A DNA stretch of 33,180 bases from NCBI GenBank assembly GCA_023133225.1, contig JAGLWV010000014.1, forward strand, positions 1 to 33,180. The letters run 5' to 3'. The notes under the pieces are model-generated. The model was not told the origin of the DNA and searched no databases. It worked only from the letters and a program-made list of their open reading frames with translations. Every line of letters begins with the position of its first letter. The first letter of the stretch is position 1. The DNA is from Candidatus Aminicenantota bacterium (GTDB taxonomy: Bacteria > Acidobacteriota > Aminicenantia > Aminicenantales > Aminicenantaceae). Shown here piece by piece: positions 18,733 to 28,057 of the stretch. The position numbers and the translations under genes are program-made.

Positions 18733-19008
18733 TTATTCTTTTTCAGCTTCAATTAAAGCTTTCTTAAACCCTTCCTCAGCTCTCTCTCTTCTTTTCTTCT
18801 CCAGCTCTGCAGTCGCTTCAAACTTTCGCTCAAATTCACCTTTTCTCTTTTTTTCCTTCAACAGTAACTCCTCTAACGACTCCTTCCTCTTTGCTCCCTT
18901 TTTCTCATACTGAATCACTTCTTTTGTGACAGAATCTATCCAGAGAATAGACTGGCAGTAGGGACAGACGACTTGGAATACTTGCTCTTTTTCCTTCTTT
19001 TTCCTCAT
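18733..19008 (-). CDS. Small zinc-ribbon-like (CPYC) plus coiled-coil protein
   Basis: VVCPYCQSILWIDSVTKEVIQYEKK then Glu/Lys/Arg-rich helix. Confidence 0.65.
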   Translation of the reverse strand: MRKKKEKEQVFQVVCPYCQSILWIDSVTKEVIQYEKKGAKRKESLEELLLKEKKRKGEFERKFEATAELEKKRRERAEEGFKKALIEAEKE

Positions 19009-19053
19009 TTGAAATAAACTTTATCAAAAAAAAGTAAGCCAGACAAGCCAGCC

Positions 19054-20454
19054 TCATCTTTTATTTTCGATGTGAATATCGTGTTTTTTTATCAGCTTAA
19101 AAAGCCCCTGTCTGCTCAAACCTATTTCTTCTGCAGTCTTGGCTTTATTGAAATTCCAACGCGATAAAGCCTGGTTCAAAAACCTCTTCTCGAAATTGGC
19201 TCTTGCCTGGAAATAATCATAGGATAAGGCTGTATAGTTTTCTCTGCGGGGATTGATTTTCGGTGAAAGACACTCTTCTTTAATAAGGCTATCTTCTCCA
19301 GTAAAAACAAGGCACCTTTGGATTTCATTTTGAAGTTCTCTCACATTTCCCGGCCACGAATAGTCCAACAACATCTCCAAGGCACCAGGCGAAAAATATG
19401 CCATTTCACAGTTCAACTCACGGCTGTATTTCTCAAGAAAATAATTCAAAAGATAAAAAAGGTCATCCTTCCTCTCTCTCAAGGGAGGAAGCTCAATGGA
19501 GACAATCTTGAGGCGATAGTACAAATCTTCACGAAAATTTCCCCGCTCGATTTCCTTTTCAATCTGTTTGTTCGTTGCGCTTACAAACCTTACATCAATG
19601 AGCCGAGGTTTATTCTCTCCTATTCTTCTTATTTCTTTTTCCTGAAGGAGGCGAAGAAGCTTAGCTTGCAGATTCAGAGAGAGGTCCCCTATTTCATCTA
19701 AAAAGAATGTCCCTCCATTAGCTTCTTCGATCAATCCAGGTTTATCATTCACCGCTCCTGTGAAGGCTCCTTTAATATATCCGAATAACTCACTTTCTAG
19801 AAGAAGCTCAGGAATAGCTCCACAATTCACAACGACAAATTTTCCTCTTTTTCTTGCTCCCATCTGATGAACAGCTCTTGCCACAAGCTCTTTTCCGGTT
19901 CCGCTTTCACCCCAGATAAATACTGGAACGTCATTATCTTTCACTCTATCTATAAAAAAAAGGATGTGCCGGAGAGCTTTACTCCGTCCTCTAAGGAAAG
20001 AATTTGAAACCGCAATGTTTCCTTCTCCAACTTCCTGGAATTCCAGGCAATTCTTTAAAATCATGTTAATAGGCTTCGAAATAGCAATTAAAAGTTCTAA
20101 ATTTTCCCTCGAGAATTCTCCCGATCCAACCTTACGGTCAAGATAGATAACTCCCACAGCTTTGTTTTTGAAAAGAAGAGGAAGACAAAGGACATTCCAT
20201 AAACCATTCCCGTTACCCCCAAAAAGGAACTCCCCTTTAAGGTTATTCATAATAAGTGGATGCTTCTCATCGAGGGCCTTTTTAATTATTTCCAGATTTA
20301 TGTCCATATCAAATTGGACAATCCCGCTTGATTCTCTAAAAATAATCTGTTTCCTTTCATTCATTAACAAAATCACCGCACGTCCTGAAGGGATCTCTTC
20401 CCTTATTAAATCCAAAAGTTTGAGAAGCAACGAATAATTTAGAGACAACTTCAT
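19054..20454 (-). CDS. Sigma54-dependent Fis-family regulator with N-terminal GAF-like domain
   Basis: GESGTGKELVARAVH, GAFTGA, GGTFFLDEIGDL, C-terminal Fis-type HTH AKTAEEIGLSRQGLFKLIKKH. Confidence 0.93.
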   Translation of the reverse strand: MKLSLNYSLLLKLLDLIREEIPSGRAVILLMNERKQIIFRESSGIVQFDMDINLEIIKKALDEKHPLIMNNLKGEFLFGGNGNGLWNVLCLPLLFKNKAVGVIYLDRKVGSGEFSRENLELLIAISKPINMILKNCLEFQEVGEGNIAVSNSFLRGRSKALRHILFFIDRVKDNDVPVFIWGESGTGKELVARAVHQMGARKRGKFVVVNCGAIPELLLESELFGYIKGAFTGAVNDKPGLIEEANGGTFFLDEIGDLSLNLQAKLLRLLQEKEIRRIGENKPRLIDVRFVSATNKQIEKEIERGNFREDLYYRLKIVSIELPPLRERKDDLFYLLNYFLEKYSRELNCEMAYFSPGALEMLLDYSWPGNVRELQNEIQRCLVFTGEDSLIKEECLSPKINPRRENYTALSYDYFQARANFEKRFLNQALSRWNFNKAKTAEEIGLSRQGLFKLIKKHDIHIENKR

Positions 20455-20753
20455 CCTTCTTTAATACTAAGATAATATTTCATAATCCACTCAAATTGTG
20501 CGTATAATTAATCCTTCCAGTACAGATAACGGTTCCAGAAATAAATTTTTCTCATGAAGTCGCCAAACCCCACAATTCAATACTCATCGGTAAGAAGGAG
20601 ACAGGAAAGATCGGATGAACCTAAGGGTAAGCTGATATATGTTTACTAATTTATGTGGCTCATCGCAATAATGAGTACCTGGAGTAGTGTGATAGGTCAG
20701 ATAAAGAGGTGAATCTGAGGAGGGAAAGAGCGACATCAGAGGATTTGGGGGAT

Positions 20754-20778
20754 AAATAGGGGGACACAATACCTATTT
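20754..20778. repeat. Short REP-like inverted repeat AAATAGGGGGACACAATACCTATTT
   Basis: 7-bp arms AAATAGG/CCTATTT around GGGACACAATA. Confidence 0.5.
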
Positions 20779-20797
20779 ACGAAAAGAACCTCTAAAT

Positions 20798-23521
20798 TTA
20801 ATGACTTTTTGCGAGGTCTATTATCTTTTTGCTCACATCCTTGTATCCTGAATTCCAATCATGTATTTCATTGTATAGAGCCAAAGCCTTCTTTGCATCA
20901 CCCTGTTCTTCATGAATTGAAGCCAATTCATATTTTAAAGCATAATACTGGCCTGATTCCTCCTCAGAATATTGAACAGCTTTCTCTTTCCATTTTATGG
21001 CTTCCTCAAAGTCCCTCTTCTTAATATGACAATTGCTGATCACACTGAAACATTCGATAGTAAGATTTTTATCCCTAGAAGCCAGCTTAAATTCGTCTAC
21101 AGCTTCATCTATCAAACCTTCCTCCAGAAAGGCTACTCCTAGGTTAAAGCGGCTTTCAAAGTCCTCCTGATCCACATTCTCCTCTACAACTTTCCTGAAT
21201 TCAGAAGCTATATCAGTAAGGTCCTTTTCAGCGGCTGCTCCATCTCCTTTTAACTGAAGCTCAAAAACAGATTCTATCACTTCCAATTCTTCATCTATCC
21301 TATCTTTTAAATCATAATAACTAATTTTGGGCCGTTCTTCAAAAACTTCAGGGGCAACATCTTCTGCTGTAGCGTGAACATCAGAAGCAAGCACATCCTC
21401 CTCACCACCAACAGAATCAACCCCTTTTTTAAATAATTTGGATTCTTCCTGAGTAGCTTTACTAACTCTTTGCATAATATCTTCTTCAGTTACCGTTGAG
21501 GACATTTCACATATAGCAGTAAGCTTCTTTTCTACTCTGGGCTCGTCAGGATAGGATATTCTTAAGTTCTCAAGAATTCTTCTTGCGAGTCTCAATAATC
21601 CTTGTTCGACATATACATCAGCTTGTACCAGATTCGTATCTAACATCTCTTCTGATCCCTCTTCAATTTTTCTAAGGAGTTCCTTCCTTTCCTCATCATC
21701 TGGGACTTCCTCAGCCTTTATTTCTTCTTCTGGAGGCTCAACGGCCTTCTCCTCTTCGGGGGATTTTTCCGCTGTCTCCTCTTCTTTAAGTCCTCCAGGT
21801 ACTTCTTTAAGAACTTCAGGTACTTCCTCTGTCCTCATTTCCGGGGCAGCTTCTTCTGCTACCTTTTCTTCTATGGGAAGCCCTTCTTCCTTCTTCTCTT
21901 CTTCAAGGGCTTCCTCCAATTTTTTCTCCTCCTCGGCAAGCCTTTCCGCTATCTCTTCCTCTCTAAGTCCTTCAGGTGCTTCCTCTGTCCTCATTTCCGG
22001 GGCAGCTTCTTCTGCTACCTTTTCTTCTATGGGAAGCCCTTCTTCCTTCTTCTCTTCTTCAACAACTTCCTCTATTTTTTTCTCTTCTTCCAGAGGCGTC
22101 CCCACTTTCTCTTCTTCGGGGAGTTTTTCAGCTGTCTCTTCTTCTTTAAGAACTTCAGGTACTTCTTTAAGTCCTTCAGGTACTTCCTCTGTCCTCATTT
22201 CCATGGCAGCTTCTTCTGCTACCTTTTCTTCTATGGGAAGCTCCTCTTCTTTCCTTTCTTCTTCAACAACTTCCTCTACTCTTTCCTCTTCTCTTTCCTC
22301 TTTTTCCAGAGGCGTCCCCACTTTCTCTTCTTCCTCAGGAACTCCAAATTCTTCTACAAAAAGACTGTATTCTTTTTTAAGTGCTTCATCTTCAGGACAA
22401 AGATCAACAAGCTCTTTTAATACATGTAACGATTCCTTCCCTCCATTATTGTTATGGTATTCATCCAATATAACCTTGTACACAACCTCTAGGTTCTTCT
22501 TTTGATCTTTTAACTTATAAATATAGGCTAACTTTTCCAGGGCGGGTAAGTAGTTTTTTTTTGCTGAAAGAATAAGACCAAGAAGGCCGATAGCTTTTTC
22601 GACTCTCCTTTTTTTGATCAAGCTCTCAATCAAGGGTAAGTAAAGCTCATAGGCTTGATCAAGTTTATCCAGGGAAATATCGATGCGTCCAAGCTTAACT
22701 CTTGCTTCAACATCCTTTGGCCGGAGGGAAATAATTTTAGAGTACACATCTGCGGCTTTTTTAAAATTCTGGTCTTCAAAATAGATATTTCCCATAAGCT
22801 TGAGAGCGGTTACATTGTCTTTGTCCCCTTTCAGCATATCATTGATTAGATGCAGGGCCTCCTTCTTATTGTTTTCTCTTTTAAGGAGCTCAATCAAATT
22901 GGACAGAGTTCTTGAATGATCTTTTTTAAGATCGCTTGCTCGGCGAAGCATTTCCCTTGCTTCTTTTATAGCATTATTGCGGATCTTGAATTCAGCAATA
23001 TCGTTAAGTTCATCAACCGCTTTCTCTACTTCTCCATTCTTTGAATAAAGCTCAGAAAGCGATAACATCGCTCGCATATCTTTCTTGTCAATTTTTTTGA
23101 TTTTTTCGTAGACAAAAATGGCTTGTTTCAATCGATTATTTTTTCTTAAATCCTTCGCGATATTTATATATTCCGCCTTTGCTTCAGAAATAAAACCTTG
23201 ATTGCTGTAGAGGTCAGCCAATTTCATGGATGTATCTATATCTCCGGGATTTAACTTGCTGGCTTTTTTAAAAATAGCTATTGCTTGAGTGTATAAGCCC
23301 CTCCCTTCGTAATAACTGGCAATCTGATAATATTCTTCGACCGCTTTTTTTTCTTGTTTTAATCTTATATACAATTCACTTATGATGTTCCTGATACTGA
23401 TATCCTGAGCTCCCCCTAACAACAGACTTCGGTACACTTCAATGGCATCGTCATACTTCCCCCTTTTGACGCATCTCTCTGCTTGATCTATGGTTTTGCT
23501 TCTATTTACTTCAGAAACCAT
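20798..23521 (-). CDS. TPR-repeat protein with large Glu-rich internally repeated linker
   Basis: Multiple TPR motifs in N- and C-terminal parts; E/K/P-rich central part with repeated IEEKVAEEAAPEMRTEE units. Confidence 0.88.
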   Translation of the reverse strand: MVSEVNRSKTIDQAERCVKRGKYDDAIEVYRSLLLGGAQDISIRNIISELYIRLKQEKKAVEEYYQIASYYEGRGLYTQAIAIFKKASKLNPGDIDTSMKLADLYSNQGFISEAKAEYINIAKDLRKNNRLKQAIFVYEKIKKIDKKDMRAMLSLSELYSKNGEVEKAVDELNDIAEFKIRNNAIKEAREMLRRASDLKKDHSRTLSNLIELLKRENNKKEALHLINDMLKGDKDNVTALKLMGNIYFEDQNFKKAADVYSKIISLRPKDVEARVKLGRIDISLDKLDQAYELYLPLIESLIKKRRVEKAIGLLGLILSAKKNYLPALEKLAYIYKLKDQKKNLEVVYKVILDEYHNNNGGKESLHVLKELVDLCPEDEALKKEYSLFVEEFGVPEEEEKVGTPLEKEEREEERVEEVVEEERKEEELPIEEKVAEEAAMEMRTEEVPEGLKEVPEVLKEEETAEKLPEEEKVGTPLEEEKKIEEVVEEEKKEEGLPIEEKVAEEAAPEMRTEEAPEGLREEEIAERLAEEEKKLEEALEEEKKEEGLPIEEKVAEEAAPEMRTEEVPEVLKEVPGGLKEEETAEKSPEEEKAVEPPEEEIKAEEVPDDEERKELLRKIEEGSEEMLDTNLVQADVYVEQGLLRLARRILENLRISYPDEPRVEKKLTAICEMSSTVTEEDIMQRVSKATQEESKLFKKGVDSVGGEEDVLASDVHATAEDVAPEVFEERPKISYYDLKDRIDEELEVIESVFELQLKGDGAAAEKDLTDIASEFRKVVEENVDQEDFESRFNLGVAFLEEGLIDEAVDEFKLASRDKNLTIECFSVISNCHIKKRDFEEAIKWKEKAVQYSEEESGQYYALKYELASIHEEQGDAKKALALYNEIHDWNSGYKDVSKKIIDLAKSH
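21823..22275 (-). repeat. In-frame long repeats within the TPR protein gene
   Basis: CTTCCTCTGTCCTCATTTCC..GGCAGCTTCTTCTGCTACCTTTTCTTCTATGGGAAG at 21823, 21979 and 22183 (spacings 156 and 204 bp, both multiples of 3). Confidence 0.9.
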
Positions 23522-23522
23522 C

Positions 23523-24230
23523 TCACTTACACCTGAGATTAAAAGTGAGCCTGTGCAAGGACGTTGGCCCTTTCTCTTTTAATGCTCGAAAATGTTCTTT
23601 TGTTGGATATCCCTTATTTTTAGAGAGGGAATAGCCTTCATAAACATCATCCAAATGAAACATCATTTCGTCCCTCAGAACTTTGGCTACAATGGAAGCC
23701 GCTGCGATTGAAGTACTTTTTTTATCTCCTTGAGGAACACCTTCCTGAGGATAATCTACATCATTTAGGGTAAATCCGTCAACTAGGATGAAATCAGGAG
23801 TGATGAGCATCCTTTCCACCGCTTTTTTCATTGCACTCATCGAAGCCCAGTAAATATTATTCTGATCGATCTCAAAATTTGTTGCAGCGCCCACGCCGAC
23901 AGCTGCTGCATGGGCTAAGATCAACTTAGCTAATCTCTGTCTTTTTTTTGGAGAAATGGCTTTGGAATCATCAATTTCATTGACCCATTCAAAGACATTT
24001 CTTTTTATCACTTTCTGAGGAAAAATAACCGATGCAGCGATGACAGGGCCGAAAAGAGCTCCTCTTCCCACTTCATCGACACCTGCAATTGCCTTAAATC
24101 CCTTCTGGATGATTTTTTTCTCTATCTGAAAATCTGCCAATGTATTATCTTTTACTGAATAGAGTTCGATCCTCCAAAATAGCGATTGAAAAACAAGGAG
24201 AGTCTCTCCTTTGCAGGCGAATGATTCCAC
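23523..24230 (-). CDS. rnhB: Ribonuclease HII (N-terminal start uncertain)
   Basis: IAGVDEVGRGALFGPVIAASVIF, DDSKAISPKKRQRLA, ASIVAKVLRDEMM. Confidence 0.93.
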   Translation of the reverse strand: MESFACKGETLLVFQSLFWRIELYSVKDNTLADFQIEKKIIQKGFKAIAGVDEVGRGALFGPVIAASVIFPQKVIKRNVFEWVNEIDDSKAISPKKRQRLAKLILAHAAAVGVGAATNFEIDQNNIYWASMSAMKKAVERMLITPDFILVDGFTLNDVDYPQEGVPQGDKKSTSIAAASIVAKVLRDEMMFHLDDVYEGYSLSKNKGYPTKEHFRALKEKGPTSLHRLTFNLRCK

Positions 24231-24336
24231 CCTTCATCTCAATTCCGATGACAACTCAATCCTAATATAAACGGCCAGGCTAATCTTTAATTTTTCCCAT
24301 GCCATATGCAGCGCCAAGCCATACAGAATATTTGTC

Positions 24337-24678
24337 CTATCTTTGTTCCTTAAGCCTGGCTGCTTTTCCTTTGAGTTCACGAAGATAATATAATTTGGCT
24401 CTCCTGACCTTTCCATGCCTGACAACTTCAATCTTTTTTATCATTTTGGAATGAAGAGGAAAAACTCTTTCCACTCCAATACCAAAAGAAATTTTTCGAA
24501 CGGTGAACGTTGCTCCTAATCCAGAACCTCTCTTGGCAATCATATCTCCTCGAAAAACTTGAATTCTTTCCTTGCTTCCTTCTCTGATGATAACATGAAT
24601 TTTAACCGTGTCTCCCACTTTAAAAGAATCTCTATCCTTTTTAAACTGTTTTCCTTCCACTAGATCAATTAGGTTCAT
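24337..24678 (-). CDS. rplS: Ribosomal protein L19
   Basis: [59 protein letters not shown]. Confidence 0.97.
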   Translation of the reverse strand: MNLIDLVEGKQFKKDRDSFKVGDTVKIHVIIREGSKERIQVFRGDMIAKRGSGLGATFTVRKISFGIGVERVFPLHSKMIKKIEVVRHGKVRRAKLYYLRELKGKAARLKEQR

Positions 24679-25417
24679 CTTTCTTTCCTTTCTCTTCAGT
24701 TTCTATTTCCTCAAGTATCCTCTTTTCCTCCGGAGATAATTTTCGACTCCTCAAAAGGTCAGGTCTGAGAAGCCATGTTTTTGTCAAAGATTTTTTCTTT
24801 CTCCAATATCTAATTTTATTGTGGTTTCCGGAGAAAAGAACTTCAGGAACTTTTTTTTCTTTGAAATCGCGAGGTCGAGTATACTGAGGAAAATCTAACA
24901 TCCCCTCATAGAAAGAATCATTTTTAACGGATTCCATCTTTCCAACAACTTGAGGAATAAATCTTGAAACTGCATCAACAAAAACAATGGCTGCAGGCTC
25001 TCCACCTGTAAGAATATAATCCCCAATTGAGATCTCGCCTGTCACTAAGTATTGAATCACTCTTTCATCGACTCCTTCATAACGGCCGCAGATAAGAACG
25101 ATTTGAGGATACTGAGCAAATTCTTCGGCAGAAAAAGAATCGAATCTCCTTCCCTGAGGGGAGAGGAGGTATACCGGCGTATCCTCACTCTGCTTAATTT
25201 TTTCCACAGCTGCAAAAATCGGCTCTGGTTTTAGGACCATTCCTTGACCCCCACCAAAGGGGCGATCATCGACCTGTTTGTGCTTATCTAAGGAAAAATC
25301 TCTTAAATCATGAACATGAACTTCAACTAATCCCTTTTCCATAGCCTTTTTTATAACACCTCCTGAAAATACACTCCCGAACATCGCGGGAAATATAGTG
25401 ATTATATCAAATCTCAT
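24665..25417 (-). CDS. trmD: tRNA (guanine-N1)-methyltransferase
   Basis: [60 protein letters not shown]. Confidence 0.97.
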   Translation of the reverse strand: MRFDIITIFPAMFGSVFSGGVIKKAMEKGLVEVHVHDLRDFSLDKHKQVDDRPFGGGQGMVLKPEPIFAAVEKIKQSEDTPVYLLSPQGRRFDSFSAEEFAQYPQIVLICGRYEGVDERVIQYLVTGEISIGDYILTGGEPAAIVFVDAVSRFIPQVVGKMESVKNDSFYEGMLDFPQYTRPRDFKEKKVPEVLFSGNHNKIRYWRKKKSLTKTWLLRPDLLRSRKLSPEEKRILEEIETEEKGKKDEPN

Positions 25418-25911
25418 TCAACTCTAAAAGACCTGGAGGAGGATCAATCAATATTTCCCTTTTTTTCAGGTTAACCTTTATGCAGATAGATCGTGTAAAA
25501 GGAATGAGTATTTCTTTCCCTTCTTTTTCAACGACTAAAAGATTATTATTTTCAAAACACAGCAGGTCTTTTACGCTTCCGACCCTATCTCCGCCTTTGG
25601 TGAGTACTAAACAGCCAATGAGTTGGAAAAAGTAATAATTGTTTTTTTTCAGAGTATGAAGGTCTTTCTCTGGAAGCAGGATTTCCTGCCCCACAAATTC
25701 ACGAGCCTGAGAAAGAGAATCGATTCCCTTTAGTTTGAGAATAAAATATTCTCTATAGGGCCGAAAAGATTCAACCCAAAATTCTTGAGTCTTCTCTCTT
25801 TGGAGATATACCCGTGAAAAAAAAATGTTTTTGGGGATATTCTCCATAAAATTTCACCCTTAGCTCACCCAGTCTTCCCTGACTCCTTATAATTTTTGCT
25901 ATGCTGACCAA
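25407..25911 (-). CDS. rimM: 16S rRNA processing protein RimM, apparently frameshifted (N-terminus in a different frame, 25911 to about 25817)
   Basis: Tracked ORF 25407-25847 lacks the RimM N-terminus; upstream alternate frame reads (TTG start) MVSIAKIIRSQGRLGELRVKFYGEYPQKHFF, and removing one T from a T9 run joins the frames into 168 codons. Confidence 0.8.
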
Positions 25912-25912
25912 A

Positions 25913-26149
25913 TTATCCTTTTTCGATTATCTCGAGATTAAATCTCCTCTTAAGTTTCATCCCAGCAGCACCAAGAATAATTCTTACGGCCCGTGCTGTT
26001 CTTCCCTGCTTGCCGATCACTTTGCCCAAATCTTCCTGTGCAACCTTGAGTTCCAGGATAGTGGTCTGTTCCCCTTCTAGCTGGGAAACCTGTACCTTGT
26101 CCGGATTATCAACTAATGCTTTGGCAATCAATTCAACAAGTTCTTTCAC
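25913..26149 (-). CDS. khpA: KH-domain RNA-binding protein (KhpA-like)
   Basis: [22 protein letters not shown] GxxG motif; gene order rpsP-khpA-rimM-trmD. Confidence 0.93.
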   Translation of the reverse strand: MKELVELIAKALVDNPDKVQVSQLEGEQTTILELKVAQEDLGKVIGKQGRTARAVRIILGAAGMKLKRRFNLEIIEKG

Positions 26150-26160
26150 TGTAACCTCCT

Positions 26161-26430
26161 TTAAGTTTTAGAATCTTGAGTGGAAAGCTTCTCAGGCTTT
26201 GAAACTTTATGCAAAAGAGATTGAACTGTATTAGAGGCTTGAGCTCCTTTCTTCAACCAATAATTCGCTCTTTCTAAGTCAACTTTGATATCAGGTGGTT
26301 CTGTTAAAGGATTGTAATAGCCTAAAATCTCTTTTGCTTTGCTTTCCCTGGGTTTTCTTGAATCAATAGCGATGATGCGATAATAGGGCTTTTTTTTCGT
26401 TCCCATTCTCATAAGTCGTAATGCAATCAT
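26161..26430 (-). CDS. rpsP: Ribosomal protein S16
   Basis: [41 protein letters not shown]. Confidence 0.97.
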   Translation of the reverse strand: MIALRLMRMGTKKKPYYRIIAIDSRKPRESKAKEILGYYNPLTEPPDIKVDLERANYWLKKGAQASNTVQSLLHKVSKPEKLSTQDSKT

Positions 26431-26504
26431 TTTCTATCCGTTATTAAAAGGTAGTAGAGATAATATCTTATTTTTTTCTCTAAGTCAACTGTTTTTAACG
26501 AGAT

Positions 26505-26604
26505 AAAAAAAGGGTCACATCTCAATATAAGACATGTTTCTCCCGTTCTTACAAAAGCGAATCGGCACCTTCTTCTGAATATGTTAAAAGTCGAGATGCG
26601 ACCC
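26505..26604 (-). terminator. REPIN-like inverted repeat acting as a plausible ffh terminator
   Basis: Minus strand: GGGTCGCATCTC (26604-26593, inside ffh 3' end), ~69-nt loop, GAGATGTGACCC (26523-26512), then TTTTTTT. Confidence 0.6.
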
Positions 26605-27915
26605 CGACAGGAGTTTCTGAAACTGAGATTTTTTCATCATTTTCTTCATTTCTAAAAACTGCTTTAACAACTGATTCACTTCAGAAACCGACCTTCCACT
26701 TCCCTTAGAAATTCTAACTCGCCTGCTCCCGTTGATTATCTTTGGACGTTCCCTCTCCTCCATAGTCATGGAATTGATAATAGCCTCATAGTGAAGAATC
26801 TTCTTATCATCAATATTCAGCTTAGAAATATTCTTAAAAGGCCCGGCTTCGGGAAGCAAGCCTAAAAGTTGGGAGATGGAACCCATTTTTTTCATCTGGA
26901 TGAGCTGCTTTTTGAAATCCTCTAAAGTGAACTCTTGATTCTTGAGACGTTTCGCAAGTTCCTTCGCTTCATCTAAATCAGCCTCCCCCTCGGCTTTCTC
27001 GACTAAACTCAAAATATCGCCCATGCCGAGTATACGAGAAGACATCCGGTCAGGGTGAAAAATTTCAAACTTATCCAATTTTTCCCCCGTACCCACAAAT
27101 TTTATTGGTTTACCTGTAACAGTAACAATCGATAAGGCTGCTCCCCCCCTGGCATCGCCATCGAGCTTGGTTAAGATAATAGAATTCAAGCCAATCGTTT
27201 TTTCAAAAATCTGAGCACTCTTTACTGCATCCTGTCCTGTCATAGAATCTCCAATATAAATAACTTCCGTAGGATCAAGGATATCTCTCACTAATCGAAG
27301 TTCTTTCATAAGATCATCGTCTATATGAAGCCTCCCTGCTGTATCAACAATGAGGGGATCAAAGCCTCGGTTCGTTGCATACTTAACAAGCTCCTTAAGG
27401 GCTCCGGAAGGAGAAGACATCTGCTCTTTTGTCATTTCATAGCAAGGAAGGTTGAGCATCTTTGCAATCATCTTCATCTGCTCTTGCGCAGCGGGCCTTT
27501 TCAGATCAAATGAGACAAGAAGAGGATTTTTTTGTAAGCTCAAAACCCATTTAGCCAGTTTTCCGCAAGTTGTCGTTTTCCCTGAGCCTTGAAGTCCAAC
27601 GAGCATGAAGATCGAAGGGGGGCGGCTCGAGAATTTTAACTTTTTTTCTTCCTGCCCCAGGATTGAAGTCAATTCATCTCTGACTATCTTTATGACCTGT
27701 TGAGCTGGGGAAAGACTCAAAAGAACTTTCTCGTCTAAAGCCTTGAGCTTGACTCGCTCTTCAAATTCTTTCACGACTTGGTAGTTAACATCAGCCTCGA
27801 GAAAGGAAAGTCGAATCATTTTTAATGCTTCAACCATGTTTGTCTCAGTTATCTTCCCCTCGCCGCGAAGATACTTTAAAGCTTTTTGAAGGCGTCTCGA
27901 TAATTGATCGAACAT
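26584..27915 (-). CDS. ffh: Signal recognition particle protein Ffh
   Basis: GLQGSGKTTTCGKLAKW, DTAGRLHIDDDLM, TKLDGDARGGAALS, C-terminal M domain. Confidence 0.97.
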   Translation of the reverse strand: MFDQLSRRLQKALKYLRGEGKITETNMVEALKMIRLSFLEADVNYQVVKEFEERVKLKALDEKVLLSLSPAQQVIKIVRDELTSILGQEEKKLKFSSRPPSIFMLVGLQGSGKTTTCGKLAKWVLSLQKNPLLVSFDLKRPAAQEQMKMIAKMLNLPCYEMTKEQMSSPSGALKELVKYATNRGFDPLIVDTAGRLHIDDDLMKELRLVRDILDPTEVIYIGDSMTGQDAVKSAQIFEKTIGLNSIILTKLDGDARGGAALSIVTVTGKPIKFVGTGEKLDKFEIFHPDRMSSRILGMGDILSLVEKAEGEADLDEAKELAKRLKNQEFTLEDFKKQLIQMKKMGSISQLLGLLPEAGPFKNISKLNIDDKKILHYEAIINSMTMEERERPKIINGSRRVRISKGSGRSVSEVNQLLKQFLEMKKMMKKSQFQKLLSGSHLDF

Positions 27916-27933
27916 GCTTTTATTTCCTAAGTC

Positions 27934-27958
27934 ATTAACCTGATTTATTCAGGTTAAT
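27934..27958. promoter_or_regulatory. Perfect dyad ATTAACCTGA-TTTAT-TCAGGTTAAT upstream of ffh
   Basis: 10-bp perfect inverted repeat with 5-nt loop, 18 bp upstream of the ffh ATG. Confidence 0.5.
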
Positions 27959-28057
27959 TGACATCCAATATGTTACGTTAGACCAAGATTAAAATCAATG
28001 AAGAAACCGTGAGCAAGGCTGAGCGGGCATGGTTCCTCTTCTCTCTTTTCACTACCA

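Noticed and set aside
20584-20769. 61-aa minus-strand ORF MCPPIYPPNPL...
   Set aside because: Lies in the intergenic remnant with a REP-like end; no domain or RBS I can support
21873-22505. 210-aa Ser-rich plus-strand ORF
   Set aside because: Antisense shadow of the Glu-rich linker in the TPR gene; low complexity forces an open frame
24234-24431. 65-aa minus-strand ORF between rnhB and rplS
   Set aside because: Overlaps rplS out of frame and has no recognisable family
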